64,000 nucleotides of DNA from Chloroflexota bacterium (GCA_028877205.1 JAPPHY010000009.1:1-64000), one strand, 5' to 3'; positions 17,811 through 26,665 are shown, numbered from the stretch's first letter. A program made the numbers and translations. Notes: a model not told the origin generated them from the letters alone.

Positions 17811-19226
17811 CTAGAGCTCCTTGATGGCGTTCACCAGGTCTGTCAGAGCCCGGCGGGCATCCGCGAAGTACATCCTGGTCTTGGGGTTGTAGAACAGCGG
17901 GTTGTCTATGCCCGCGAACCCGGGGCTCAGGCTCCGCTTGATGAAGATGATGTTCCTGGCCCTGTCCACGTTCAGGATCGGCATCCCGTAGATTGGGCTG
18001 TCCGGCACGTCGCGGGACACCGGGTTGGTCACGTCGTTCGCGCCGACTACCACCGCCACGTCCGTGCGATCGAAGTCGTCGTTGATGTCCTCCATCGCGA
18101 ACAGCTGGTCGTAGGGCACGTCGGCCTCGGCGAGCAGCACGTTCATGTGGCCCGGCATCCTGCCCGCAACGGGGTGAATGGCGTGCCTCACCTCAACGCC
18201 CTTCGACTGCAGCAGGTCCGCCAGCTCCTTCACCTGGTGCTGCGCCTGCGCAGCGGCCAGCCCGTAGCCCGGCACGAAGATGACCGACTTGGCGTACGCC
18301 AGCACGATCGAGGAGTCCTCCGCCGTGGTGGACTGCGCCTGCCTGCCCTCCGCGCCCGCCTGGTCGGGGCCGGTGGCCTGCGCCCCGAACGCACCGAACA
18401 TCACGTTCCAGATCGAGCGATTCATCGCAATGCACATGATGCGCGTAAGGATGAATCCGGACGCGCCCACCAGTGAGCCGCTGATGATGAGCACCATGTT
18501 GTCCAGTACGAAACCGGCCGCCGCAGCGGCCAGCCCGGAGTACGAGTTCAGCAGAGCTATCACAACCGGCATGTCCGCTCCGCCGATCGGCATCACCAGC
18601 AGAATGCCCAGCGCGAGCGACACCACCACCAGCGCCAGGAACAGCGGCATCACCTCGGACATGCTCGCCGACCCTTCCGCAAGCAAGACAACCATGAAAC
18701 CGCCAAGGCCCAGCGCGGTCAGGAAGAGGATCGGGTTTAGAGTCTTGATGATTGGCGAACTGATGGCCCGGCCGGTTACGATGTCCTGCAACTTCCCGAA
18801 CGCGATGAAGCTGCCGGAGAAGGTGACGGCGCCTATGAAGGTGCCGAGCATGATGGTCACGCCGACGTCCGTGCCCACGTCCGCAGCGTCCGAGGTCAGC
18901 TTGTGGAACTCGCCGGAGGCCACCAGCGCGGATGCGCCTCCGCCGAGACCGTTGAAGATGGCCACCATCTGCGGCATGGCCGTCATCTTGATTGTGCGCG
19001 CGAGCGTCGCACCGACAATGGCGCCCACGATCACGCCGCCCGCTATCTGCGTGTAGTCCAAGACCTCGCGGTCAAGTAGCGTCACCACGACCGCGATGAG
19101 CATGCCCGTGGCGCCCATCCTGTTCCCGGAGCGCGCCGTGGCAGGCGAGCTCAGCCGCTTGAGGCCGATGATGAACAGGACCGCCGCGAGCAGATACGCG
19201 AGGTTTACTACGTTGATTAGCGTCAT
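17811..19226 (-). CDS. pntB: NAD(P) transhydrogenase subunit beta
   Basis: 471 residues, matching PntB (about 460). The first 260 residues are around nine membrane helices that form the proton channel (domain II). The C-terminal domain III binds NADP(H): GYGLAAAQAQ, then PVAGRMPGHMNVLL and VVVGANDVTNP. It couples proton entry to hydride transfer from NADH to NADP+. Its start overlaps the stop of pntAB by four bases (ATGA), so the three pnt genes are translated from one mRNA. It ends in a convergent gap with panD. Confidence 0.97.
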   Translation of the reverse strand: MTLINVVNLAYLLAAVLFIIGLKRLSSPATARSGNRMGATGMLIAVVVTLLDREVLDYTQIAGGVIVGAIVGATLARTIKMTAMPQMVAIFNGLGGGASALVASGEFHKLTSDAADVGTDVGVTIMLGTFIGAVTFSGSFIAFGKLQDIVTGRAISSPIIKTLNPILFLTALGLGGFMVVLLAEGSASMSEVMPLFLALVVVSLALGILLVMPIGGADMPVVIALLNSYSGLAAAAAGFVLDNMVLIISGSLVGASGFILTRIMCIAMNRSIWNVMFGAFGAQATGPDQAGAEGRQAQSTTAEDSSIVLAYAKSVIFVPGYGLAAAQAQHQVKELADLLQSKGVEVRHAIHPVAGRMPGHMNVLLAEADVPYDQLFAMEDINDDFDRTDVAVVVGANDVTNPVSRDVPDSPIYGMPILNVDRARNIIFIKRSLSPGFAGIDNPLFYNPKTRMYFADARRALTDLVNAIKEL

Positions 19227-19522
19227 TGACTCGGCCTGTCCGGCCCCCTCCTGAACAGCTGGAGCATCCGGTCGGTGACCATGAACCCACCCACAACGTT
19301 GATCGTGGCCAGGGCCACCGCGCCGATTCCGAGCGAGTCGCCGATCACCGAGTCGCTGCGCACCACCACTACCAGCGCTCCGATCAGTACGATTCCCGAT
19401 ATGGCGTTGGAGCCGGACATAAGCGGCGTGTGGAGGATGGGCGGCACCTTGCTGATGACCTCAAAGCCCAAGAGCACCGCCAGCACGAATACAAACAGCG
19501 ATACGAGAAGCCCCTCTATCAT
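19223..19522 (-). CDS. pntAB: NAD(P) transhydrogenase subunit alpha part 2 (membrane anchor)
   Basis: 99 residues from the ATG at 19522, chosen because GGAG lies at a proper distance and the first helix starts at once. Three membrane helices are visible, with LLGFEVISKVPPILHTPLMSGSNA the signature at the end of helix 1. This is the split-alpha architecture (PntAA plus PntAB), common in Actinobacteria, Chloroflexi and Rhodospirillum; E. coli has one fused PntA. It lies 13 bases after pntAA. Confidence 0.93.
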   Translation of the reverse strand: MIEGLLVSLFVFVLAVLLGFEVISKVPPILHTPLMSGSNAISGIVLIGALVVVVRSDSVIGDSLGIGAVALATINVVGGFMVTDRMLQLFRRGPDRPSQ

Positions 19523-19535
19523 CGTGCCTTCTCCT

Positions 19536-20696
19536 TCACCGGTTTCCGGACTCCGCGAGTCGTGCCTGCGCGGGCTCATAGACCACGCTGCCGTCGTGTG
19601 TTATGCAGCAGCCCTGAATGATCGCATCGTTTAAGTCCAGCGCAAGCTCGCCGTCCTTCACCAGGTGCGCGAATAGCGTGGAGATGTTCCTCGAGTACAT
19701 CTGGCTTGCGTGGAGGGGCATGGTGCTCGGCAGGTTGAGCGGCCCCTGTACGATTACTCCGTGCTTCACCACCTCCGAGCCCGGCTCCGTGACTTCGCAG
19801 TTTCCGCCTGCCTCCGCCGCCAGGTCCACGATGACCGAGCCGCGGCGCATGTCCTTCACCATATCCTCGGTGATCAGGAGCGGCGCCGGCCTTCCGGGAA
19901 TCAGCGCCGTGCAGATGACGAAGTCCGCATCCTTCGCGTAGGTGTGGATGAGCTCGCGCTCCTTGCGCTGTGTCTCCTCGGCCAGCTCAGTGGCGTATCC
20001 GCCGGCATCCTCCGTGTGCATCTCCTCGGTCAGGCCAACGAACGTGGCTCCCAGGCTCTCCACCTGCTCCTTCACGACCGGTCGCACGTCGAACGCCTGC
20101 AGCACCGCGCCCAGCCGCCGAGCCGTTGCGATGGCCTGCAGTCCCGCAACGCCTGCGCCAAGGACGAGTCCCTTGGCCGGCGCATACGTGCCCGCGGCCG
20201 TGATCATCATCGGGAAGTACTTGGCCAGCGAGTTGGACGCCATCAGGACCGCTTTGTAGCCCGCCAGCGAGCTCATTGACGACAGGGCGTCCATGCTCTG
20301 CGCGCGGGCTATGCGCGGGATGGTGTCCATGCTGAAGCTTGTGACACCGCGCTCGGAGAGCGTGCGGACCAGATCCAGGTTGGTCAGGGGCTGCAACAGG
20401 GCGATGAGGACGGCACCTTTGTTCAGAAGCTCCGCCTCGTGCTTGCCGAGCGTCGGGCTCATCGCGGGCGCCTGCACCTTGAGAACCACGTCCGACTCGC
20501 CGTAGAGAGACGCGGCGTCAGGCGCGATTGCTGCGCCTGCCTGTGTATACGAATCGTCGTCGTAGGTGGCTTCCTCCCCCGCGCCTGTCTCCACCACTAC
20601 TTCCGTACCGGCTGCTGCCAGCCTTGCAACGGCATCCGGGACCAGTGCCACCCGTCTCTCACCGGCCGCTATCTCTCTGGGTACGCCTACTTTCAT
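19536..20696 (-). CDS. pntAA: NAD(P) transhydrogenase subunit alpha part 1 (NAD-binding)
   Basis: 386 residues and soluble, with domain I only. The start MKVGVPREIAAGERRVALVP is typical of the alanine dehydrogenase/PntA fold. The dinucleotide motif GAGVAGLQAI lies near residue 180, and RPVVKEQVESLGA follows. It binds NAD(H) and pairs with PntAB and PntB to make NADPH at the expense of proton-motive force. It is the first gene of the operon, with a strong promoter about 85 bases upstream. Confidence 0.96.
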   Translation of the reverse strand: MKVGVPREIAAGERRVALVPDAVARLAAAGTEVVVETGAGEEATYDDDSYTQAGAAIAPDAASLYGESDVVLKVQAPAMSPTLGKHEAELLNKGAVLIALLQPLTNLDLVRTLSERGVTSFSMDTIPRIARAQSMDALSSMSSLAGYKAVLMASNSLAKYFPMMITAAGTYAPAKGLVLGAGVAGLQAIATARRLGAVLQAFDVRPVVKEQVESLGATFVGLTEEMHTEDAGGYATELAEETQRKERELIHTYAKDADFVICTALIPGRPAPLLITEDMVKDMRRGSVIVDLAAEAGGNCEVTEPGSEVVKHGVIVQGPLNLPSTMPLHASQMYSRNISTLFAHLVKDGELALDLNDAIIQGCCITHDGSVVYEPAQARLAESGNR

Positions 20697-20778
20697 CTAC
20701 TCGCCTGTCGCCGGATATTGAGCTTCGACGTTTGAGCCGCGGGCACACGCAAAGGAGTATCAGCGAACATCGGATGCA

Positions 20779-20807
20779 AGTATATGCACACCCCCATTCG
20801 GAGTCAA
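20779..20807 (-). promoter_or_regulatory. Promoter of the pnt operon
   Basis: Minus strand: TTGACT (20807-20802), 17-base spacer, TATACT (20784-20779). The leader is about 75 bases. Confidence 0.75.
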
Positions 20808-20870
20808 CAAGTCTGCACGGCAAAATAGGCCGGTTGTCGTTGGCAGTTGCGGTAGGCGCGATGCGCCGAA

Positions 20871-21746
20871 TCAGTGGAAAGCGCCGCCGTCCACGTCGGA
20901 AAGCGTCGCGCGCCCTGCCATACGGCCTCTCGCGGAGGCAAGCCGCGCACGCAGGGTCGAGTAGCCCATCGCCGCCACGAACAGCGCCGCGGAGAACAGC
21001 ACCACGGTCGCGCCCGACGACACGTCAACGTAGAAGCTGAGGTAAATCCCCCCCAGGCCGCAGAGCGATCCAACCCCCGCGGACAGCAGCATCATGCTGC
21101 CGAAGCTGTTGGTCAGAAGCCTTGCTATGATGGGCGGAATGACAATTGCCGCGGCGATCATGGTCACGCCCAGCACCTGCATCGACACCACGATGGACGC
21201 CGCGAGCACCAGCGCCAGCATCGAGTCCACCCAGCCTGTCGGCACGCCGTAGTACTGCGCCACCTCCGGGTCGAACGCCGCAAACAGGAACTGCTTGTAG
21301 GCCAAAGTCACTATCATGGCGGTCGCCGCCACCACGGCCACTATGGCCAGCAGGTCGCCATAGGTGACTCCAAGGATGTTACCGAACAGCGCAGCATCGA
21401 AGCTCCGCGTGAACGTCTTGTAACGGCTGATGAGCGCGATGCCAAGAGCGAAACTCGCGGTCGTCACTATGCCTATCGCCGCGTCCGCTCCTATCCTCCG
21501 CCTGCGCGTGGTCATGTTGATGAGGACCGCCGATACGAATCCCCACAGGCTGGCGCCCACAAAGAAGTTGATGGACATGACGTAGCTGACCACCGCGCCG
21601 CCGAAGATAGCGTGGGCCAGCCCGTGGCCTATGTATGACATGCCGCGGAGCACTACGTACACTCCCACGAACCCGCACAGCCCGCCGACCAGAGTGGCCG
21701 CGATGGCGCCTTTGACGAAGAACTCGTACTGGAACGGCTCGAACAT
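20871..21746 (-). CDS. Zinc/manganese ABC transporter permease (ABC-3 family)
   Basis: 291 residues with about eight membrane helices. Motifs of the ZnuB/MntB/TroC family are visible: GLCGFVGVYVVLRGMSYIGH near the N-terminus and ATMIVTLAYKQFLFAAFDPE in the middle. It forms the membrane channel for a divalent metal importer. It lies nine bases after the ATPase gene and is the last gene of the regulator-binding protein-ATPase-permease operon. Metal identity (Zn, Mn or Fe) is not decided by sequence alone. Confidence 0.93.
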   Translation of the reverse strand: MFEPFQYEFFVKGAIAATLVGGLCGFVGVYVVLRGMSYIGHGLAHAIFGGAVVSYVMSINFFVGASLWGFVSAVLINMTTRRRRIGADAAIGIVTTASFALGIALISRYKTFTRSFDAALFGNILGVTYGDLLAIVAVVAATAMIVTLAYKQFLFAAFDPEVAQYYGVPTGWVDSMLALVLAASIVVSMQVLGVTMIAAAIVIPPIIARLLTNSFGSMMLLSAGVGSLCGLGGIYLSFYVDVSSGATVVLFSAALFVAAMGYSTLRARLASARGRMAGRATLSDVDGGAFH

Positions 21747-21755
21747 GGCGACCCG

Positions 21756-22601
21756 CTACTCCCCTGCCCGCGCTCGCCCGCCGGCGGCGTGGCTGTCCCG
21801 CCCGAAGAAGTGCGGCGTCTCCGCCACCAGCGTGATCCCTTCGTACTGCGTGATGGGCATGTGGGCGCCGTAGGTGCGGCTGAGTATTTCGCTGGTGAAC
21901 ACCTCGCCGGGCGGCCCGTCCGCGATGACGCTGTGGTTGAGGCACACCACGCGCGGCAGGTGGGCGGCCACGGAGTTGATCTCGTGGGTGCTCATGATTA
22001 CCGTGATGTCCTGGTGGTTCAGGTCGTCGAGCAGGTGCATCATGTCGTCGCGCGTCTTGATGTCCACGCCGGACGTAGGCTCGTCGAGGACAAGCAAGCG
22101 CGGATTGCTCACCAGGGCTCGCGCCAGGAACGTGCGCTGCTGCTCGCCTCCGGACAGCTCGCGGATGTGCCTGCCCGCCAGCCCTGCGATACCCAGCCGC
22201 TCCAGGATCTCCCATCCCCTCTTCCGCTGCCTGCTTCCGTACCAGGGGAAGACAGGGCTGTCCGTTGTGCATCCCATCATCACGACTTCCCAGACTGTTA
22301 CGGGGAAGTTCCAGTCGATGGTCTCCAGCTGAGGCACGTAGCCCGTCCGCGGCCGCTTCTTCGCCACAGAATGCCCCTCGACAACCACCTCCCCGCGGTA
22401 CAGATCGACAGCACCCACGAGGCTACGGAGCAGCGTGCTCTTGCCGGACCCGCTCGGCCCCAGCAGACCCACGAAGTCTCCCGGCATGATGCTCAGGCTG
22501 ACGTCCCGCAGCACCACGCGTCCGTCGTAGCCACACGACACGTCCTTCAGCTCAACGATAGGAGGTTCCGGGCCATACTCGTGCGGGACTGGATGAAGCA
22601 T
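21756..22601 (-). CDS. Zinc/manganese ABC transporter ATP-binding protein
   Basis: 281 residues. Walker A GPSGSGKST (near residue 49), signature LSGGEQQR, Walker B LLVLDEPTSGVD and an H-loop in STHEINS are all intact. GYVPQLETIDWNFPVTVWEV is typical of ABC-3 family metal importers. The C-terminal extension (after residue 240) ends with HFFGRDSHAAGG. It powers import of the metal delivered by the lipoprotein encoded upstream, eight bases away. Confidence 0.95.
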   Translation of the reverse strand: MLHPVPHEYGPEPPIVELKDVSCGYDGRVVLRDVSLSIMPGDFVGLLGPSGSGKSTLLRSLVGAVDLYRGEVVVEGHSVAKKRPRTGYVPQLETIDWNFPVTVWEVVMMGCTTDSPVFPWYGSRQRKRGWEILERLGIAGLAGRHIRELSGGEQQRTFLARALVSNPRLLVLDEPTSGVDIKTRDDMMHLLDDLNHQDITVIMSTHEINSVAAHLPRVVCLNHSVIADGPPGEVFTSEILSRTYGAHMPITQYEGITLVAETPHFFGRDSHAAGGRARAGE

Positions 22602-22609
22602 GGCGACCC

Positions 22610-23647
22610 CTACTGGGGATATACCGCTCCGCTGCTTCCTTCGAACACGAGGCCGACGTCAAACCCGTCAAGGGCCTCAGTGCTGCCTCCCAGCGCCTCG
22701 ACTATGATCTCCACGTCCGTGAGAATCAAGCCCAGGTACGTGTGACGCGGATCGCCCGGCGCGCCGGGCAGGTCGTCGTCCCGAAGCTGGTCCACAAACT
22801 CCGCCCCGCCCTCACGCGCGATCTGCTCCATCACTGGGCTTGGGAACACCTCGGAGCCGAATATCGCCGGGACCTCCGCCTCCCTTATCTGGTCGATGAG
22901 CGAGGCCACCTCGCGAGACGACGGCTCCGTGAAGTCCGATGGCTGCACCGCGCCGATAATCTCCAGGCCGTAGCGCGGCCCGAAGAACGGGAAGGAATCG
23001 TGATAGGTGAGCAGCTTGCGATTGGCGGGCGGGATGGTCTCCACCGCCCTTGCTATGCGGCCGTCCAGGTCCTCGATGCGCGTCCGCAGGACCTCCAGGT
23101 TCCCGTCGTAGTAGTCGCGGTTGTCCGGGTCAAGCTCAGCGAGCGCGTCGCGGATGAGCTCCGCGTAACGCAGGGCCAGCGGGGGTGAAGTCCACAGATG
23201 CGGGTTCGGATGGCCGTCCGACGCCGGGAACGAGAAGTCGAAGACCCACTCATCCTCGCTGATGGCCTTGTCCGCCAGCGTCAGGATAACCGCGCCATCC
23301 TTTAAGTTAGCCTCAGCCATCTCGATGGTGGGTTCCTCCAGGAACAGGCCGTTTGCGATGAACAAGTCAGCCTCCGTGAGCGTTATGGCTACGGACGGCG
23401 CGGGACTGAAGGTGTGCGAGTTGGTGCCCTCCGGCACCACGCCCTCCAGCCGGATGCGCGTGCCTCCTACGTTCTCGGCGAGGCTGGTAATGGGCGACAC
23501 AGTCGTGACTACCATTAGCTTCTCGTCGTCGGCAGGCTCGCCGCCGGTATCGCACGCCGCGGACAGCGCTAGAACGGCCATCGCAAGGAGAGCGGCTAGC
23601 GGCGTCAGCTTGCCAAAGGGTCCGGCAAACTCGGTAATGGGATGCAT
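22610..23647 (-). CDS. Metal ABC transporter substrate-binding lipoprotein (ZnuA/TroA family)
   Basis: 345 residues from the ATG at 23647, which has a perfect AAGGAGG. Signal peptide to residue 32 with a lipobox (LSAAC), so the mature protein is a membrane-anchored lipoprotein. Three candidate metal-binding histidines are seen in NSHTFSP, PNPHLW and TYHDSF, with an acidic ligand in FGSEVF. No long His-rich loop is present, which slightly favours Mn or Fe over Zn; that is an inference. It is the second gene of the operon, 14 bases after the Fur-family regulator. Confidence 0.93.
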   Translation of the reverse strand: MHPITEFAGPFGKLTPLAALLAMAVLALSAACDTGGEPADDEKLMVVTTVSPITSLAENVGGTRIRLEGVVPEGTNSHTFSPAPSVAITLTEADLFIANGLFLEEPTIEMAEANLKDGAVILTLADKAISEDEWVFDFSFPASDGHPNPHLWTSPPLALRYAELIRDALAELDPDNRDYYDGNLEVLRTRIEDLDGRIARAVETIPPANRKLLTYHDSFPFFGPRYGLEIIGAVQPSDFTEPSSREVASLIDQIREAEVPAIFGSEVFPSPVMEQIAREGGAEFVDQLRDDDLPGAPGDPRHTYLGLILTDVEIIVEALGGSTEALDGFDVGLVFEGSSGAVYPQ

Positions 23648-23661
23648 GGATGCCTCCTTAG

Positions 23662-24087
23662 CTACCCTGAAGCGCATTCCGCGCACTGCCCTCCTATGGC
23701 GAAGTGCTCCAGGTCCGGCTCGAATCCAAACTCGTTCACCAGCCGAAGCCTGAGCTCTTCAAGGTAGGACGTGCTGAGGTCAAATGTGCGGCTGCACACG
23801 CGACAGACCATGTGGTGGTGCTTGTTCGGCTCGGCGACCTCGTAGCGCGCCGAGTCGCCTCCCAGGTCGATTTCGGTGACCAGGTGCAGCCGCTTGAGCA
23901 ACTGCAGGATGCGATAGACCGTGGCAATGTCCAGGTACGGGTAGGTCTTGACGACCTCGCGATGGATGGCCTCGGCGGTTTGGTGGCCTCCGCCCTCGGC
24001 TATGGCCTGCAGCACCATAACGCGCTGCGGAGTAAGGCGGTAACCGGCCTCTTTGAGGGTGGCAACCACGTTCCCATGTCCTGCCAT
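23662..24087 (-). CDS. Fur-family metal-responsive repressor (Zur/Mur-like)
   Basis: 141 residues from the ATG at 24087, with AGGAG six bases upstream. A TTG five codons further upstream lies inside a palindrome and is unlikely. Winged helix at the N-terminus (GYRLTPQRVMVLQAI), regulatory HHH metal site (NKHHHMVCRVC) and two CxxC pairs (CRVC, CAEC) for structural zinc. It heads the metal-transporter operon. The 26-bp palindrome overlapping its promoter and ribosome site is the likely operator, giving autoregulation. It could be Zur, Mur or Fur proper; the linked transporter favours Zur or Mur. Confidence 0.93.
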   Translation of the reverse strand: MAGHGNVVATLKEAGYRLTPQRVMVLQAIAEGGGHQTAEAIHREVVKTYPYLDIATVYRILQLLKRLHLVTEIDLGGDSARYEVAEPNKHHHMVCRVCSRTFDLSTSYLEELRLRLVNEFGFEPDLEHFAIGGQCAECASG

Positions 24088-24091
24088 TGCT

Positions 24092-24117
24092 TGCTCCTGC
24101 AACTAGTTGCAGGAGCA
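24092..24117. promoter_or_regulatory. 26-bp perfect palindrome, probable Fur-family operator
   Basis: TGCTCCTGCAACT and its exact reverse complement meet at 24104/24105. The palindrome starts at the last base of the -10 and contains the expected transcription start and the AGGAG ribosome site of the regulator gene. Bound repressor would block both promoter and transcript start. Confidence 0.75.
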
Positions 24118-24145
24118 TCATAGTGCTAATGCAGGAGAGTGTCAA
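24117..24145 (-). promoter_or_regulatory. Promoter of the fur-like/metal transporter operon
   Basis: Minus strand: perfect TTGACA (24145-24140), 17-base spacer, TATGAT (24122-24117). The spacer lies inside a second imperfect inverted repeat (AGTGCTA and TAGCACT). Confidence 0.85.
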
Positions 24146-24259
24146 TAGCACTAAAGCGGCATCAGCAAAGTGTGGCAGCGCGGATGGCACAAGCGAATCA
24201 AAGGCACGGCGGGCGTCAAACAGTGCGCAGACGGGGTGATTGAGGGGCAGCGATGACCG

Positions 24260-24334
24260 TGGTGCCCCTGGCGGGACTCGAACCCACGCTCCTGGCTTCG
24301 GAGGCCAGTGCTCTATCCTCTGAGCTACAGGGGC
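24260..24334 (-). tRNA. tRNA-Arg (anticodon CCG)
   Basis: 75 bases including an encoded CCA. The acceptor stem GCCCCTG pairs with CAGGGGC. The anticodon stem CTGGC/GCCAG encloses loop CTCCGAA, giving anticodon CCG for codon CGG. The T loop is GTTCGAGTC. Confidence 0.96.
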
Positions 24335-24402
24335 CTGTCGGAATTCAATTCCGGGCCGCTCTCCGCGACGATGCACATCGTCCCTGGCGGCCGGCAGGCG
24401 CT

Positions 24403-24411
24403 ACTATACCA
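24403..24411 (-). promoter_or_regulatory. Extended -10 promoter of tRNA-Arg
   Basis: TGG-TATAGT on the minus strand, about 70 bases upstream of the tRNA. No good -35 is visible. Confidence 0.5.
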
Positions 24412-24442
24412 GCCGAGTGTTTCCTCAAGCAACCTGCAAACG

Positions 24443-25708
24443 CTATCCCCGCATGCCACGTCCGCCTCTCCTGAAGGACGGCACCAGGATCAGCGGCGCC
24501 ATCAGAGTTGTCACGACCGTCATCAGTACGGACACGCCGAACACATCCACGCCGATGATGCCGCGCGAGAGCCCAATGCCCGCGATGATTAGCGCCACCT
24601 CGCCCCTCGGCAGCATACCTATGCCAATCCGCCAGGAGCCGATCCGGTTGAAGCCGGTGAACAGCGCCGGAAGGCCGGAACCCACCACCTTGCTCACTAT
24701 TGCAAGAATCGAAATCACCGCGCCGAAGAGCAGAACGCCGCTCATCGCCGTTATGTCCACCAGCATACCCATCACTACGAAGAAGACGGGCACCAGGGCG
24801 TGGTACACCGACATCATGGGCTCCTCTACTCGACGGGCCAGCGGCGTATCAGAGAGCGCGAGCCCTATGGTGTAAGCGCCGATGATCATGGCCAGCCCGA
24901 AGCTCTCCGCGAGGCCCGCTGCCAGAAACGCCAGCGCAAGAGCAAGAGCAATCGTTGAGCCGGCACCCCGGAAGGACGTCAGCGCGGCGGATATGTACTT
25001 TGAGATCAGGATGCCGCCCACCAGGAGGGCGAGCCAGAACCCGATTGCCTTGGCGCCCACCAGCGCCACGCTGCCGATGTCAGCGCTGTGGTCCGGCCCG
25101 GACAGGCCGACGATGATGGTGAGCACCAGGATGCCAAGGACGTCGTCCACAACCGCCGCAGCGAGGATTGTGACACCCTCGGCGGAGTCCAGCCGGCGAA
25201 TGTCGTTCAGCACGCGGGCGGTTATGCCCACTGATGTCGCCGTCATCACCGCGCCAACGAACAGCGCCGAGTAAAGGAGAGGGGCGCCCTCCAGGCCGCC
25301 GGGCTTGAACAGCAGCGTGGCCCCAACTCCGAACAGGAAGGGGAACACCACGCCTCCTATGGCAACGGCCGTGGCCGGGCCGGCGTAGCGAATGAACTGC
25401 TTGAGGTCGGTCTCCAGCCCCGCGGTGAACAGAAGGACAATCGCCGCTATCTGCGATACGGCGTAGAGCTCAGTAGATACGGGAACGGTCCCCCCGTTGT
25501 GCGGAGCCTCGAACAGCGGCCCCAGGCCCGGGATGTCTATCTGGCCCAGAGCGAACGGGCCAATGATGATCCCTACGACCAACTCTCCCAGAACAGGCGG
25601 GACTCTCAGGAAGCGCTGGCAAATCTCGCCTCCCACCTTGGCCGCCGCCAGGATGACGGCCAGTTGGAACACCAAGTGAGTTACCTTCTCGATTAGGTCG
25701 TGTTCCAT
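24443..25708 (-). CDS. Cation:proton antiporter (CPA2/Kef-NapA family)
   Basis: 421 residues with about 12 membrane helices. Conserved CPA2 features are the discontinuous-helix region LLFTAGLETDLKQF near residue 100 and AAAVVDDVLGILVLT near residue 165, where the paired Asp residues define an electrogenic exchanger of the NapA/KefC type. No TrkA-N domain follows, so it is a plain exchanger. It presumably trades Na+ or K+ for protons at the membrane. ATG at 25708 is chosen for AAGGA upstream; a TTG five codons earlier is possible. Confidence 0.92.
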   Translation of the reverse strand: MEHDLIEKVTHLVFQLAVILAAAKVGGEICQRFLRVPPVLGELVVGIIIGPFALGQIDIPGLGPLFEAPHNGGTVPVSTELYAVSQIAAIVLLFTAGLETDLKQFIRYAGPATAVAIGGVVFPFLFGVGATLLFKPGGLEGAPLLYSALFVGAVMTATSVGITARVLNDIRRLDSAEGVTILAAAVVDDVLGILVLTIIVGLSGPDHSADIGSVALVGAKAIGFWLALLVGGILISKYISAALTSFRGAGSTIALALALAFLAAGLAESFGLAMIIGAYTIGLALSDTPLARRVEEPMMSVYHALVPVFFVVMGMLVDITAMSGVLLFGAVISILAIVSKVVGSGLPALFTGFNRIGSWRIGIGMLPRGEVALIIAGIGLSRGIIGVDVFGVSVLMTVVTTLMAPLILVPSFRRGGRGMRG

Positions 25709-25752
25709 GCCTTCCTTGACCAAGCGGTAAAGGGTGGTCGCGCCAAGCGGGA

Positions 25753-25761
25753 ATTATATCA
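25753..25761 (-). promoter_or_regulatory. Promoter of the antiporter gene
   Basis: TGA-TATAAT on the minus strand (extended -10), with TTTACT 16 bases further upstream, 45 bases before the ATG. Confidence 0.6.
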
Positions 25762-25764
25762 GAG

Positions 25765-25930
25765 TATCACTGCAAGTAAATCGCCGGGCACTCGAAGAGT
25801 GGACTCACGAGCCTCCTGGCGATTGAGACTCCACGTGCACCCCGGAGTGGGGCTTCCAATTTGGATTGCAGCCTGGTCTCAGGCAGTGGATTGTTCTTCC
25901 CAGCCAAAGACCACGAAAATTGCCAGCCAT
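25765..25930. other. Spacer between divergent promoters; no gene seen
   Basis: About 165 bases between the antiporter promoter and the secreted-protein promoter. No convincing frame, RNA or repeat was seen; the stretch is less GC-rich than its surroundings. Confidence 0.5.
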
Positions 25931-25935
25931 AAGGG

Positions 25936-25964
25936 TTGACACAAAAGCACGAGATGACTATCAT
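25936..25964 (+). promoter_or_regulatory. Promoter of the secreted Met-tail protein
   Basis: Perfect TTGACA (25936-25941), 17-base spacer, TATCAT (25959-25964). It gives a leader of about 95 bases and is one of the strongest promoters in the window. Confidence 0.8.
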
Positions 25965-26065
25965 AAGGCGGATTTGTGACAGGGAATCGAAGACGGCGCA
26001 CCTCTCCCGCGGAGAGCGCAGGCGCTTCGCAGAACCAATCACGAGCAATGGGAGGCTTGTCAGCT

Positions 26066-26602
26066 GTGAAGAAGATTATGTCGGTCAAAGGCGTTCTCAT
26101 AGTGACGTTGCTGCTGGTTGCAGCTCTGGGGGTAGGCACGGCCATGGCCGGGCCCCAGGCGTCGGTTTCGACCCAGGAGTCCCTCACGAGGACTGACGGC
26201 GCAACCATCGTTACCAGCGATATCTGCGCATCCAATGCGACCGAGGAGAGAAACCCCCACCGGAAGGACCTGAGCGAATTCGCAGGACATGAGTTCAGCG
26301 TGTGGGTTTCCGGCTTTGGAGCCGGAGAGGTCGTCATCCTCTCCCTGGTCAAGAACGCGGACGAGTCCCTAATCTGGTTCTCGGGTGAGGTCAACTCCGC
26401 GGGCGCCGCTGAGCTGAACTTCTACCTCGCATCCAGTCCTCCAAACGACACCAGCGTCTTTGTGCGGTACCCCGGCGACGGCCTCTGGACGCTTGAAGCC
26501 TTCGGCGTGTCCGGCAGGCTGGCAACCACTCCCATCATGGCCGTGTCCTACAAGTGCGGCGAGGATGCCATGATGATGGACGACAAGATGATGATGAAGT
26601 AG
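26066..26602 (+). CDS. Secreted protein with Met-rich C-terminal tail, unknown function
   Basis: About 178 residues. Start chosen at GTG 26066 (GGGAGG ten bases upstream); ATG at 26048 would add six residues. A signal peptide is clear: basic VKK start, hydrophobic GVLIVTLLLVAALGVG and an AMA cleavage site near residue 28. The mature part has two Cys residues (DICASN and KCGED) that could form a disulfide, and beta-rich segments such as FSVWVSGFGAGEVVILSL. The tail DAMMMDDKMMMK is Met- and Asp/Lys-rich, as in metal (Cu)-binding tails. No family recognised. A terminator follows, so it is a monocistronic unit. Confidence 0.7.
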   Translation: MKKIMSVKGVLIVTLLLVAALGVGTAMAGPQASVSTQESLTRTDGATIVTSDICASNATEERNPHRKDLSEFAGHEFSVWVSGFGAGEVVILSLVKNADESLIWFSGEVNSAGAAELNFYLASSPPNDTSVFVRYPGDGLWTLEAFGVSGRLATTPIMAVSYKCGEDAMMMDDKMMMK

Positions 26603-26665
26603 AGCACGGAGCGGTGCCGTAGTAGCCGGCGCCAACCGTACTCGAAATCTCTACGAGAGATAAGA

